A DNA stretch of 63,819 nucleotides. It comes from CAYFPS01 sp964345075 (GTDB taxonomy: Bacteria; CAIWAD01). Location of the stretch: assembly GCA_964345075.1 (NCBI GenBank), contig CAYFPS010000017.1, forward strand, positions 1-63,819. The letters run 5' to 3'. Positions 44,588 through 53,762 of this stretch are shown here, in pieces. The notes under the pieces were generated by a model. That model was not told the origin of the DNA. It was given only the letters and a program-made list of their open reading frames with translations, and made no database searches. Position 1 is the stretch's first letter. Each line of letters starts with the position of its first letter. Both the position numbers and the translations under genes were made by a program.

Positions 44588-45766
44588 ATGGAAAAGCCCG
44601 GCGGCATCAATACAACTCTGGTTCATGGGGGCAAGTGTGACGATCCTCATGGCAGCGCGGTAACACCCATCTATCAGTGCTCGACCTTTGCCTTTGAAAA
44701 CGCCCAACACGGGGCGGACTTGTTTGCTCAGGAAAAGAAGGGCTACATCTATACCCGTTTGGGCAACCCGACAATCTCGTCTTTCGAAGAATGTGTAGCA
44801 CAGCTGGAGAGTGGTGCTGGCGCGGTAGCAACCAGCTCGGGGATGGCTGCAGTAGCGGTCACGGTGATGTCATTGATGAACGCCGGCGATCATGCAGTGT
44901 GCACGGACAGCCTTTATGGTCCTTCCCGCACGCTGATCGAACGCATGCTCGCCCGTTTTGGTGTGACAAGCACCTTCGTTGACACGACGGATCTGGCCGC
45001 TGTGAAACAGGCCATGCGTCCTGAGACAAAGTTGATTTATGTAGAGACGCCGTCGAATCCGATGCTGCAGATTACTGACCTGAAGGCTGTCGCCGAGATC
45101 GCCCATCAGGCTGGTGCGCGTTTTGCGGTTGACGGTACTTTTGCCTCACCGGCCCTTCAGAAGCCCCTCGAACTGGGTGCGGACGTCGTGCTTCATTCGG
45201 TGACGAAGTTCATCAATGGTCACGCCGATGTTGTCGGAGGTGTTCTCGCCTGCCGTGATACAAAACTGGTGTCCGAGCTGCGTAAGACTATGACCCTGCT
45301 TGGCTGTAACATGGATCCGCATCAGGCCTATCTGGTTCATCGCGGACTCAAGACGCTGGATCTGCGTGTTCGCAAAGCTCAGGAAGGTGCAGCCCGTGTT
45401 GCCGCCTGGCTGGAAGCGCGTCCTGAGGTTGAATGGGTTCGCTACCCGGGCCTACCATCCCACCCGCAACACGCTTTGGCTGCTCAGCAGATGGAAGGTT
45501 ATGGCAGCATGATCAGTTTCGGGATGAAAGAGGGCCTGGAGGCTGGCAAAGCCCTGATGGATCGCGTGCGCCTGATCATTCTGGCCGTGTCTCTGGGTGG
45601 CGTCGAAAGCCTGATCGAGCACCCTGCTTCAATGACGCATGCCGGACTTCCGCGTGCCGAGCGTGAGGGGGCTGGGATCACCGATGGTCTGGTTCGTCTC
45701 TCAGTTGGCATCGAGGAGGCTGAAGACCTGATAGCAGATCTGGAGCAGGCCTTCGCAGGTGTCTAG
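44588..45766 (+). CDS. Cystathionine/methionine gamma-lyase family enzyme
   Basis: 392 residues of the Cys/Met metabolism PLP family. The PLP lysine is Lys207 (LHSVTKFINGHADVVGG). YIYTRLGNPT, SSGMAAVAVTVM and SLGGVESLIEHPASMTH are present. The motif usually DNTFATP reads DGTFASP, so the Asn is Gly here. Overall it looks closest to methionine gamma-lyase, which releases methanethiol, 2-oxobutyrate and ammonia, but cystathionine beta- or gamma-lyase cannot be excluded. Stand-alone gene. Confidence 0.82.
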   Translation: MEKPGGINTTLVHGGKCDDPHGSAVTPIYQCSTFAFENAQHGADLFAQEKKGYIYTRLGNPTISSFEECVAQLESGAGAVATSSGMAAVAVTVMSLMNAGDHAVCTDSLYGPSRTLIERMLARFGVTSTFVDTTDLAAVKQAMRPETKLIYVETPSNPMLQITDLKAVAEIAHQAGARFAVDGTFASPALQKPLELGADVVLHSVTKFINGHADVVGGVLACRDTKLVSELRKTMTLLGCNMDPHQAYLVHRGLKTLDLRVRKAQEGAARVAAWLEARPEVEWVRYPGLPSHPQHALAAQQMEGYGSMISFGMKEGLEAGKALMDRVRLIILAVSLGGVESLIEHPASMTHAGLPRAEREGAGITDGLVRLSVGIEEAEDLIADLEQAFAGV

Positions 45767-45792
45767 TGGGGTTGACAGAATGCGGTTTGCCA

Positions 45793-45816
45793 ATCGGGAA
45801 CTCAGTCGGAAACAGC
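45793..45816. repeat. 12-bp tandem repeat, second location
   Basis: Two imperfect units of the TCGGGAACTCNN repeat found at 15500 and 15568, again between genes and preceded by CAA. A degenerate third piece (AATCAGGAACTGA) lies near 45861. It sits in the leader of ppk2. Confidence 0.65.
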
Positions 45817-45878
45817 AATCTGCGTTGATGTAACGATCATCTGACAGTTTTCGTCTAGCCAATCAGGAACTGACAGCT

Positions 45879-46691
45879 ATGGCAGCCGAACACCCGCTCC
45901 AGCAGCGCCCGCAGCCCAGGCTGAAACGGAAGTTCTACCAAGAGGAGCTTTCGCGACTGCAGACCGAGCTGGTCAAACTTCAGTACTGGATCAAGGCGAC
46001 AAGCCGAAAGGTTGTCGTGCTGTTTGAGGGACGGGATGCAGCGGGAAAGGGCGGCGTGATCAAACGCTTTCTGGAGCCGCTCAATCCGCGCGGGGTGCGT
46101 GTTGTAGCGTTACCCAAACCAACTGAGCGCGAAAGCACTCAGTGGTACTTTCAGCGCTATGTGACACATCTTCCGGCTGCTGGGGAGATCGTCTTTTTTG
46201 ATCGCTCCTGGTACAATCGGGCCGGTGTGGAAAAGGTCATGGGCTTCTGCTCGGATGCTGAGCTGAAGGAGTTCTTCGACAGCTGTCCCGAGTTTGAACG
46301 CATGCTGGTTCGATCGGGCATCACGCTGGTCAAATACTGGTTTTCCGTCTCGGATGACGAACAGGAGAAGCGTTTTCAGGCGCGCATGAAGGATCCGGCC
46401 AAACGTTGGAAGCTTTCACCGATGGATCTGACAAGCCGCGAAAAGTGGGTGGAGTATTCTATCGCCAAGGATGAGATGTTCCGTCACACGGACATTCCTG
46501 AGGCCAGGTGGTATGATGTCCCCTCAGACGCCAAGAGACGAGCTCGCTTGAACACAATCCGGCATTTCCTCTCGATCTTCGATTATGTTGACATGAGCCC
46601 TGCGGCATTTGAGCTTCCGCCTCGCCCCGATCGTGATGAGATTGATCGCACGGATCTGTCTGAGTTCATCACCATCCCAAACCACTATTGA
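45879..46691 (+). CDS. ppk2: Polyphosphate kinase 2
   Basis: 270 residues. Uses polyphosphate to phosphorylate nucleotides, or the reverse. Walker A is FEGRDAAGKGGVIKRF; ESTQWYFQRYVTHLP and FFDRSWYNRAGVEKVMGF are the family's other core motifs, and DLTSREKWVEYSIAKDEMF is present. One-domain length fits class I or III. Together with ppk1-ppx it shows active polyphosphate turnover. It is a single gene following a repeat-bearing intergenic stretch. Confidence 0.93.
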   Translation: MAAEHPLQQRPQPRLKRKFYQEELSRLQTELVKLQYWIKATSRKVVVLFEGRDAAGKGGVIKRFLEPLNPRGVRVVALPKPTERESTQWYFQRYVTHLPAAGEIVFFDRSWYNRAGVEKVMGFCSDAELKEFFDSCPEFERMLVRSGITLVKYWFSVSDDEQEKRFQARMKDPAKRWKLSPMDLTSREKWVEYSIAKDEMFRHTDIPEARWYDVPSDAKRRARLNTIRHFLSIFDYVDMSPAAFELPPRPDRDEIDRTDLSEFITIPNHY

Positions 46692-46822
46692 GTGTGTTTA
46701 GCTATCTGCAAAGTGAGGCATGTATCACCGAAACATGTTGTTGCGTCACGCCCGGCGGTCAACGCCCTCATATGACTGTGAATTGAATACTGACTGGTCA
46801 ACCTTCAAAAGAAGCGTAAGTG

Positions 46823-47091
46823 TCATGGAAGACCAGCCAGCACAATTTCACCAGCAACAATTCGTCGAATGACCACCGCGCTCTTCTGTCGCTTGATCCA
46901 TCTTTCCCACTTCAAGGCAGTTGACCTGTCCTCAAAACTCTTGCTGAAAACCAACTGCCAGGGGCGGCCTCTTGCTGTCCACTCACGGCCCAATGCGTTG
47001 TGTGACAAAAGACGGGCTTCCGGATTCTGGCTGACACCAGTGTATAGCGATCAATACGCTTGGAATGAAGAATGTAGAGCCAGTAAATCAT
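46823..47091 (-). pseudogene. Small GIY-YIG nuclease-like gene, frameshifted
   Basis: The N-terminal part reads MIYWLYILHSKRIDRYT in one frame. The remainder (VSQNPEARLLSHNALGREWTARGRPWQ, then LKWERWIKRQKS) reads in another frame after the bases TATACACTGG. Joined, it is a standard single-domain GIY-YIG protein of about 90 residues. An indel near 47041 breaks it. These small proteins are common mobile or accessory genes, and their role is mostly unknown. Confidence 0.75.
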
Positions 47092-47273
47092 GGATTGAAG
47101 ATCGTGTAACACGCCCGGCTCAAGAAGCTGCCAGCATCAGTTTCGGCACAAAATGTTGCCTGGTGCTTTTTAACTGCTTTTGTGGCCCTGCTGTGGATTC
47201 TTGTTTCATTTAGCGCCGTGCATGCGGTGTGACGCTTTGCAAGGCAATGGCAAGTATCGTTGTAGAGTAGGAG

Positions 47274-47807
47274 CTAGTCTACTCTCTGCATTCGTATCGT
47301 TTGGCAAGCTTTCAACTCGGATCCTTTCTTACCCATTGCCAAGACCATTTCGTAGGTGTCAACATTGACGAAGCGAAGTGTCATACCAACGCTAAGTGAA
47401 GCCATGCCCTCCGTGTCCTCTGGATGAAAATCTATGCCAAGCTCTGTTGAATCAACGGCTTTAAGCGTGAACGTGTTTACAAAACCTTCGCTAATGAATT
47501 GGCGAAACCGCAGAACACCCTCGGCTTCACTCCAACTCACATAGCCGACATCTTCATGGAGTTCGCTTTCACCACTGGGCATTGCACTTACCGATTTTGT
47601 GCTTAGGCGCAGGAATTTGTCATTAATCACGAATTCCCAGTTGTGGCTTACCGCTGAAGACTGTCCGAAACCGGTACCTTCTCCTTCCCAGTGGCCTTCA
47701 AGCGTGCGCACCATTACCCATGGGTCATCAACGTTTTCTTGGCATTGTGAAGTCAAGGGTATCGCAAGCATCGCTAACGCAATGGACATTAAGGCTGCTT
47801 TTGTCAT
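47274..47807 (-). CDS. Secreted heme-binding-like beta-barrel (DUF1579-like) protein
   Basis: 177 residues with a signal peptide (AALMSIALAMLAIP, cleavage near TSQC). LEGHWEGEGTGF, followed by WEFVINDKFLRLSTKS, DVGYVSWSEAEGVLRFRQF and EGFVNTFTL, is the pattern of lipocalin-like THAP4/DUF1579 barrels. The ligand is unknown; a heme or NO-related role is suggested only by the nearby nor genes. I start it at the ATG at 47807, because GGAG lies six bases upstream; 47819 and 47828 are alternatives. A Cys near the cleavage site could make it a lipoprotein, but the lipobox is poor. Confidence 0.6.
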   Translation of the reverse strand: MTKAALMSIALAMLAIPLTSQCQENVDDPWVMVRTLEGHWEGEGTGFGQSSAVSHNWEFVINDKFLRLSTKSVSAMPSGESELHEDVGYVSWSEAEGVLRFRQFISEGFVNTFTLKAVDSTELGIDFHPEDTEGMASLSVGMTLRFVNVDTYEMVLAMGKKGSELKACQTIRMQRVD

Positions 47808-47908
47808 AGTGAACTCCATTAGCTTCATGTCTGTCTGATACCCAGCAAAGCTCGAAGATCAAGCAATGAGTGGACCTCAAAGTTCTGCATAGTTGCTGTG
47901 CAGGTTAC

Positions 47909-48322
47909 CTAAAAGGTCTTCCTCTCTCCACCCGCATCAAGCAGGTCCTGGATGCTTGTCGAGCGAAAGCTGTCTTCAATCAGGGCATAGGAATCGTCGA
48001 GTTTGCGGTGCAAGGCGCACAGTTTATCCTTGTGCCGCTCCAGGTTCAATGGGCAGGAGCAGATCCGTTCAAAACCGGACACGGTTGAGACGATGTCGTA
48101 GAGGTTGAGCTGGCCTGGATCCATGTTCAATCGGTAGCCGCCATTCAGCCCACGCTGGGCACGGACGAAACCAGCACGACTGAGGGTTTGCAGGATTTTC
48201 GCCAGATAGCCCGTCGGAACCTGAGTGGCGGATGCGATTTCGCTCGCTGGGCGACTTAAATCCTTCCGCTCAGCCAAGTAAACCAGTGCACGCAGCGCAT
48301 ATTCTGCCGTCTGGGGAATCAT
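47909..48322 (-). CDS. Rrf2-family regulator (NsrR-like), divergent from norC
   Basis: 137 residues: MIPQTAEYALRALVYLAE start, SEIASATQVPTGYLAKILQTLSRAGFV helix-turn-helix, RGLNGGYRL wing, and cysteines 88, 90 and 102 that can hold an Fe-S cluster. NsrR-type members sense NO and repress NO-detoxifying genes; position next to norCB supports that. The ATG has GGAGAATT upstream. A dyad at 48408-48423 between the two genes is a likely operator. Confidence 0.87.
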   Translation of the reverse strand: MIPQTAEYALRALVYLAERKDLSRPASEIASATQVPTGYLAKILQTLSRAGFVRAQRGLNGGYRLNMDPGQLNLYDIVSTVSGFERICSCPLNLERHKDKLCALHRKLDDSYALIEDSFRSTSIQDLLDAGGERKTF

Positions 48323-48407
48323 CAATTCTCCTGATTTTCTCGCATAATACGATTTCCGGACCTTGATATCCGCTATGAAAAGTCCGATACTTGAGCCAAA
48401 TGTGGAC

Positions 48408-48423
48408 ATGTAGGTCCGTACAT
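48408..48423. promoter_or_regulatory. Dyad operator in the rrf2-norC promoter region
   Basis: ATGTA and TACAT arms six bases apart (ATGTAGGTCCGTACAT), followed by CTTTT. The AAGATGTA half on the minus strand resembles the half-site of NsrR. It ends 19 bases before the norC start, so binding would block norC transcription or initiation. Confidence 0.55.
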
Positions 48424-48442
48424 CTTTTAAAGAGGTGAAGCG

Positions 48443-48889
48443 ATGCTTTCCAAAAGCCAGGCCAGGCTCTTCTTCATTGGCGGAACCGCCATGTTCAGCC
48501 TCATTTTCCTGTGGCTGACCGTGGACACCATTCGGCAGACGCCAGCTCGTTCGATGGAAGAGTCGATGACGAAAGACGTCCTTGCGGGACGCATGTTGTG
48601 GGATGAGAACAACTGCATGGGTTGTCACACGATTCTCGGTGAAGGGGCCTACTACGCGCCGGAACTCACGCAAGTTATCGAGCGAAGGGGCGAGCAGTGG
48701 ATTCGCGGATTCATGAGAAACCCGCAAGCATTTTATCCGGGACGGCGCAAAATGGTGCAGTACGACTTCACAGAAGAGGAAATCACTCAGCTGATCGCCT
48801 ATCTCGACTGGATGGGCAAAATCGACACAAACGGCTTCCCGAAGGAACCGCCACTCAAGGAAGCCGCCGGTCGTGCGGCCAAGCAGTAG
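48443..48889 (+). CDS. norC: Nitric oxide reductase cytochrome c subunit
   Basis: 148 residues: one N-terminal membrane anchor (about 8-26), then a cytochrome c domain with CMGCH at 58-62 and a probable axial Met104 (RRKMVQYDF). It delivers electrons to NorB for 2 NO to N2O. Start supported by AGAGGTG. It precedes norB by nine bases. Confidence 0.95.
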   Translation: MLSKSQARLFFIGGTAMFSLIFLWLTVDTIRQTPARSMEESMTKDVLAGRMLWDENNCMGCHTILGEGAYYAPELTQVIERRGEQWIRGFMRNPQAFYPGRRKMVQYDFTEEEITQLIAYLDWMGKIDTNGFPKEPPLKEAAGRAAKQ

Positions 48890-48898
48890 GAGAGCACG

Positions 48899-50240
48899 AT
48901 GAAGTATAAATCCCAGAAAGTGGCCTACCTCTTTTTCGCCACCAGCCTGCTGCTGTTGAGCCTGCAGCTCGTCTACGGCTTCATCATGGGTTTTGCCCAC
49001 ATGGGGCTTGACGGCCTGCACGACTGGATTCCATTCAACACGGCCCGCGCCGTTCACACCAACCTTCTCGTCGTATGGCTGCTCTGTGGCTTCATGGGGG
49101 CCGCGTATTACATCTTGCCCGAAGAAGCCGAACGTGAGCTCTGGAGCGTCAAGCTGGCCGTGATCCAGTGGGCCGCTTTGGTCATCACGGGAGTAATCGC
49201 CCTGATCGGATTTCACATCAACTGGTGGGAAGGGCGCAAATTCCTCGAGATTCCCAGGCCGCTTGATTACCTGGTGGTCGTGGACGTGCTGCTGTTCCTC
49301 TACGTGATTGGCATGACGGTATGGAAGGGCAAGCGCTTCACCACGACAGGTCTTGTGCTCTTTGGTGGCCTTCTCAGCGCTGCTCTGCTCTACCTGCCTG
49401 GCATGTGGACTTTCCAGAACCACGTCTACGATTCCTACTTCCGCTGGTGGGTCGTCCACCTTTGGGTCGAGGGCGTGTGGGAGCTGATCATGGGTTCGAT
49501 CCTGGCCTACCTGCTGATCAAGCTGACCGGAGTGGATCGCGAACTGATCGAGAAATGGCTTTACATCATCGTTGGTCTCACATTCCTCTCGGGTATCCTG
49601 GGCACGGGCCACCACTACTACTGGATGGGTGCTCCCGAGTACTGGTTGGTGGTGGGCGGAGTCTTTTCAGCCCTCGAGCCGCTGGCCTTTCTTGGCATGG
49701 CGCTGTGGGCAGTCTGGCTGGCGCGCAAGGGTGGCAAGCGTCATNNNNNNNNNNCTCTTCTGGTCTGTCGGCACCGGCATCATGAGCTTCGTCGGGGCCG
49801 GCTTCCTGGGCTTCGCGCACACGCTGCCTCAGGTCAACATCTACACCCACGGCACCCTGGTGGTCGCCATGCATGGTCATCTCGCCTTCTGGGGAGCCTA
49901 TGCCATGCTGGTGCTGGCCATGATCAGCTATGTCATGCCGCAGATGACCGGTCGCCGCTTCTTCGAAGGCTGGATGCCGGACTGGGCCTTCTGGACTTCC
50001 AACATCGGCATGATCGGCATGACAGGTGCATTCGCTGTGGCCGGCATCGCCCAGGTTTACCTCGAGCGCATGATCGGGATGGACTTCCTCGAAACGCAGG
50101 AAGCCCTGCACGTGCACTTCCTGGGGCTGGTGCTGGCTGCCACCTTGTTCTGCGTGGGCATCATCTTTTTCATTTGGAACTTCATCCGCTTTGGACTGCC
50201 CAGTGATGAGCAAGTAGGCGCATCTGAACTCCAGGCCTGA
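48899..50240 (+). CDS. norB: Nitric oxide reductase catalytic subunit (interrupted by assembly gap)
   Basis: Heme-copper oxidase-family subunit with about 12 helices reducing NO to N2O. Heme and FeB ligands are visible: AVHTNLLVVWLL, HLWVEGVWE, GTGHHYYW, and HGHLAFWGAYAM after the gap. Ten N at 49745-49754 lie between KGGKRH and LFWSVGTG; the halves are in different frames because the gap length is arbitrary. Comparison with the family suggests only a few residues are missing, so I treat it as one intact gene. AGGAGAG precedes the ATG. Confidence 0.93.
49745..49754. other. Assembly gap inside norB (10 N)
   Basis: Placeholder gap within the norB coding region; it causes an artificial frame change. 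The true missing length is probably small and not a multiple that keeps the displayed frame. Confidence 0.99.
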
Positions 50241-50246
50241 TTCTTC

Positions 50247-50277
50247 GGGGCCGGCTACGGTCGGCCCCTTTTCTTTC
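50247..50277 (+). terminator. Intrinsic terminator after norB
   Basis: GGGGCCG (50247-50253) pairs with CGGCCCC (50262-50268), followed by TTTTCTTT. It separates norCB from norQDEF and could set a lower level for the accessory genes. Confidence 0.85.
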
Positions 50278-50301
50278 GCTTGACGACTCCAGGAGGCTAT
50301 C

Positions 50302-51096
50302 ATGCAAGCACTTGTTGCAACAGAAGACCTGCCCTTTTACCTGCCCTTGGGTGAAGAATGCAGGATCTTTGAAAGCACGCATACTGAAACGCTTCCACTC
50401 ATGCTCAAAGGTCCCACCGGTTGCGGCAAAAGCCGCCTCGTGGAACACATGGCTGCCGTGCTGGGCCGGCCACTGATCACGGTCAGCTGCCATGAAGACA
50501 CAAGCGCGACCGACCTGCTGGGACGGTGGCTGTTGAAGGACGGGGAGACCATCTGGCAGGATGGTCCTGTAAGTCGCGCAGTGAGACAGAATGCGATCCT
50601 CTATCTGGATGAAGTGATCGAGGCCCGCAGTGATGTACTCACCGTGATCCATTCCCTGAGCGACCACCGGCGTAGCCTGTTTCTGGAGCGCTCGGGGGAA
50701 GAACTGGTGGCGAAGGACGAGTTTCAGCTGGTGATCAGTTTCAATCCCGGATATACGCGCGGGCTGAAGGAACTGAAGCCAAGCACCAGGCAGCGCTTTG
50801 TCGCCATCGACATGAACTGGCCGGATCCCGAGCACGAAGCCCGCATCCTGCAACAGGAAGCCGGGCTCGATGCGAAGCGGGCTGCACGCCTGGCGAGGCT
50901 CGGGGAAAAGCTGCGGGGCCTGGAAGAGCTGGGTCTGGCAGAATCGGCATCCACCCGTTTGCTGATCCATGCCGCGCGCCTGATGCAGGCCGGCATTGCT
51001 GAGCGAAGTGCGTGCCGTCACGCCATCTGCTCACCCTTGACAGACGAAGCCGATTTGCGGCAGGCCCTCGACGAACTGGTGAACCTGGTCTTCTGA
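50302..51096 (+). CDS. norQ: NorQ/CbbQ-type AAA ATPase
   Basis: 264 residues. Walker A GPTGCGKSRL, Walker B AILYLDEVIEA, and FNPGYTRGLKELKPSTRQRF are typical of the MoxR-like NorQ/NirQ group. With NorD it acts as a metal-insertion chaperone, placing FeB into NorB. AGGAGG precedes the ATG. It overlaps norD by one base. Confidence 0.92.
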   Translation: MQALVATEDLPFYLPLGEECRIFESTHTETLPLMLKGPTGCGKSRLVEHMAAVLGRPLITVSCHEDTSATDLLGRWLLKDGETIWQDGPVSRAVRQNAILYLDEVIEARSDVLTVIHSLSDHRRSLFLERSGEELVAKDEFQLVISFNPGYTRGLKELKPSTRQRFVAIDMNWPDPEHEARILQQEAGLDAKRAARLARLGEKLRGLEELGLAESASTRLLIHAARLMQAGIAERSACRHAICSPLTDEADLRQALDELVNLVF

Positions 51097-52949
51097 TGGC
51101 CGCTTTCAAGCTTGATCTGGACTGGGAAGAGCGTCTCTTCACCGGGCTGCGCGCCCTTCTGCGGCGGGCTCGCGGGCAGGCTTCACCAACAGGCACAGCA
51201 CAAGCCCACCCCCTTGAGCGACCGCTCCAGCTGCTGGCCGGCATCTTGACCGGACGAACCGTGGAGCTGGTTCCGGCCATGTCACGAGGCGGTATCCGCG
51301 AGGACAGCATCCTCTTTCCGCTGGTTGAACATCCTGAAGAAGCGGATCAGGATGAACTGAGACTGCTTCGTCTGGTGATGTCCTCCTTGATGCTGCGCGT
51401 GATACACGAACAACACAAGCCGCAGCCGGACCTGCTAAGGGCCAGTCTTCATGCTGCACTGATTGCACGGCGACTGCTTGAGGCTGAACTGCCGGCTTTT
51501 GCTGCCAGGTTTGAGCTGCTGCTTCCACAGCTGATCGCCGGACGGCCAGCGTTTGATTCACTTCCAGAAGCTCAGGCCAGGCTCGAGCATATCCGCCAAG
51601 GCATCCTGCGTGGAGAACTGGATGCGGTGCCGGAAGTGGAAATGGACGGTGTTACAGCTCCGGATCAACCCTTCAGTCCACCGCTGCCCTGGGGTGAATT
51701 CCTCGCCTTGCCCCAACCCGGCCTGGAAGCGGGCATCGACCCCGCGTTTCAGAAGCCCGAGACGCCGGATGGCACGGAGGTGGATGGCCTCAGTAGTGAG
51801 GATCCAGAGTTTGTCACACTGAACAAGCAGGAACTCGAACAACAGTGCTTGATCCATGTATTCGAGAAGGTCGAGACGGCGGATGACTATTCTGGAGGCA
51901 CGCGTCAGCTCGACGGCGAAGATGAACTTGAGGAGCAGCTGGAAGCGATCCGCGAACTGGCCATGAAGCACATGGTGCGCGGCGGCAATGGCACACACGC
52001 CATTTATCGCGCCTCGATGCGGATGGATGCCGGGATCCCGGACCTGGATAGCTGTGATACAACGGGCGGCATTGACTATCCGGAATGGGACCAGCGCCGT
52101 GTCCGGTACCGCGAGGGCTGGTGCCGGGTCCATCCCGCCAGCTTTCCGGACGGCCCGCTTGAGTGGCTGCGCGACCAGCAGCAGCGGCACACAGCTACGA
52201 TTCGTCAGCTGGAGCAGCGCCTTAAGCGTTTTCGACAATCTCGCTTGCCCAAGCGAGGTTTGGACGACGGTCCCGAGCTGGATCTGGATGCCGCCATTCG
52301 TGCGGAAGTGGATCGCCTGGTGTCGGGCAATGCTGCTGAGCGCATTCACGAAGACCGTCTGCCTCACGATGCCGACCTGGCAATCAGCATCCTGATGGAC
52401 AGTTCGCTTTCCACCGATGGCTGGGCTGAGGGCCAGCGCATTCTCGACCTGAGTCGCGAGAGCGTCTACATCCTGGGTGAAGTCCTTGGCCGTCTGGGAA
52501 TGCCGTTCAGCCTGCATGCCTTTGCTTCCAAGACACGCAATCGCTGCCGGGTGTGGGTGCTGAAAGCCTTTCGCGAGTGCTGGACCCGCAGCCGGATTCG
52601 ACTGGGCGCGCTGGAGCCGATAGGGTATACGCGCATCGGTCCCGCGCTGCGCCACACGCTGGCCGAACTAAGGCAGCAGCCCCAGCGCAAGAAACTACTC
52701 CTGTTGCTGAGCGACGGCAAACCCAATGACTACGATCGTTACGAAGGGCGGCACGGCATTGCCGATGTAAGGCGTGTCGTCCGCGAAGGACAGGAGGCCG
52801 GAGTCCACGTGCACGCGTTGGCCATTGGCCGTGAATCACGCACCTGGCTGCCTGAAATGATGGGGCACGGCCATTGGCATGTGCTCAACCGGCCTGCCGA
52901 TCTGATCAGCGGGCTCACCAATCTGACTGCGAGGTTGGCCTATGCATGA
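51096..52949 (+). CDS. norD: NorD von Willebrand A-domain protein
   Basis: 617 residues. A long helical, acidic N-terminal part is followed by a C-terminal VWA domain (about 430-610) with the MIDAS start LMDSSLST and LLLLSDGKPNDYDRYEGR. It is the partner of NorQ in activating NO reductase. ATG at 51096 overlaps the norQ stop; a longer frame starting inside norQ is not needed. It overlaps norE by eight bases. Three TGTATCAC-type words occur from here to 53930, the first of the nor region. Confidence 0.92.
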   Translation: MAAFKLDLDWEERLFTGLRALLRRARGQASPTGTAQAHPLERPLQLLAGILTGRTVELVPAMSRGGIREDSILFPLVEHPEEADQDELRLLRLVMSSLMLRVIHEQHKPQPDLLRASLHAALIARRLLEAELPAFAARFELLLPQLIAGRPAFDSLPEAQARLEHIRQGILRGELDAVPEVEMDGVTAPDQPFSPPLPWGEFLALPQPGLEAGIDPAFQKPETPDGTEVDGLSSEDPEFVTLNKQELEQQCLIHVFEKVETADDYSGGTRQLDGEDELEEQLEAIRELAMKHMVRGGNGTHAIYRASMRMDAGIPDLDSCDTTGGIDYPEWDQRRVRYREGWCRVHPASFPDGPLEWLRDQQQRHTATIRQLEQRLKRFRQSRLPKRGLDDGPELDLDAAIRAEVDRLVSGNAAERIHEDRLPHDADLAISILMDSSLSTDGWAEGQRILDLSRESVYILGEVLGRLGMPFSLHAFASKTRNRCRVWVLKAFRECWTRSRIRLGALEPIGYTRIGPALRHTLAELRQQPQRKKLLLLLSDGKPNDYDRYEGRHGIADVRRVVREGQEAGVHVHALAIGRESRTWLPEMMGHGHWHVLNRPADLISGLTNLTARLAYA

Positions 52950-53517
52950 AGTGAACCCGGCATCGCGATCCTGGCCTGGCGACACGGCCATCTGGATCTT
53001 CATCGGAATGGAGCTTGCCACATTTCTGCTTTTCTTCCTGCTCTTCGTGCTCGCCTGGCGGGCCGATCCCGAACTGTTCCGGACCGGGGCTGCTGAACTG
53101 CACGTCGGAAGCGGGCTGGCCAACACGATTGTCCTGCTCTGCGGCGGCTGGCTGGCAGCCTGGGCCACGCAGGACAGCGGACTCAAGGCCGTCCAGCGCA
53201 GCTTGCTGCTTCGGCTGGCAGCACTGTCCGGACTCCTCTTCGCCATCATCAAGGTCTGGGACTGGGCACAACTCGGAGCGGCAGGTTACCACTTGTCCAG
53301 CGACCACTTCTTCACCTACTATTACTTCCTGACTTTCGTCCATTTCGCGCATGTGCTGCTGGCCATGGCCTATCTGTTGGTGGCGGCGGCACGCCACGGG
53401 CAGGAGGATTTCACACGCTCGACCGAGAGTGCTGCTTCCTACTGGCACATGGTGGATCTGGTATGGATCGTTCTCTTTCCCCTGGTGTACCTGTTGCCAC
53501 AGGGAGGTGTCGCATGA
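52942..53517 (+). CDS. norE: NorE, cytochrome c oxidase subunit III-like protein
   Basis: 191 residues with five helices of the COX3 type (GDTAIWIFIGMELATFLLFF, then DHFFTYYYFLTFVHFAHVLLAM). NorE proteins are not required for catalysis but help NO reductase assembly or stability. It overlaps norD and norF, so expression is coupled. Confidence 0.9.
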   Translation: MHEVNPASRSWPGDTAIWIFIGMELATFLLFFLLFVLAWRADPELFRTGAAELHVGSGLANTIVLLCGGWLAAWATQDSGLKAVQRSLLLRLAALSGLLFAIIKVWDWAQLGAAGYHLSSDHFFTYYYFLTFVHFAHVLLAMAYLLVAAARHGQEDFTRSTESAASYWHMVDLVWIVLFPLVYLLPQGGVA

Positions 53518-53762
53518 AAACCATTCATGGCAGCGCGCTCCTGCTTGTCCTGCTGGCCGTCGCCATGCCAGCGCTGTCTCGCCTCGATCTGCTTCCCTTT
53601 GCGCTGGGACTGTCCGTCCTCGGCATCGTCCTAGTGAAAGGGACACTGATCAGTGAGGTGTTCATGGAACTCAGGCGTGTTCCGTTGTGGGGCCGCCTGC
53701 TCATCCCGCTTTGGCTGCTGTTCAGCCTTGCCGGCATTCTTGCCCTGGGAGTTTTTTCATGA
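53514..53762 (+). CDS. norF: NorF-like small membrane protein
   Basis: 82 residues with three hydrophobic segments, of the COX4-like small-subunit type that pairs with NorE (IVLVKGTLISEVFMELRRVP is the typical central stretch). The ATG at 53514 has AGGGAGGTG upstream. It overlaps the DUF59 gene by four bases. Confidence 0.8.
   Translation: MKTIHGSALLLVLLAVAMPALSRLDLLPFALGLSVLGIVLVKGTLISEVFMELRRVPLWGRLLIPLWLLFSLAGILALGVFS

Noticed and set aside
48323..49615. Extension of the Rrf2 frame upstream across norC and norB
   Set aside because: The Rrf2 protein begins at MIPQTAEYAL with a good ribosome site; the upstream part is antisense to norCB.
48899..50240. norB considered as frameshifted
   Set aside because: The frame change coincides exactly with a 10-N assembly gap, so it is an artefact of arbitrary gap length.
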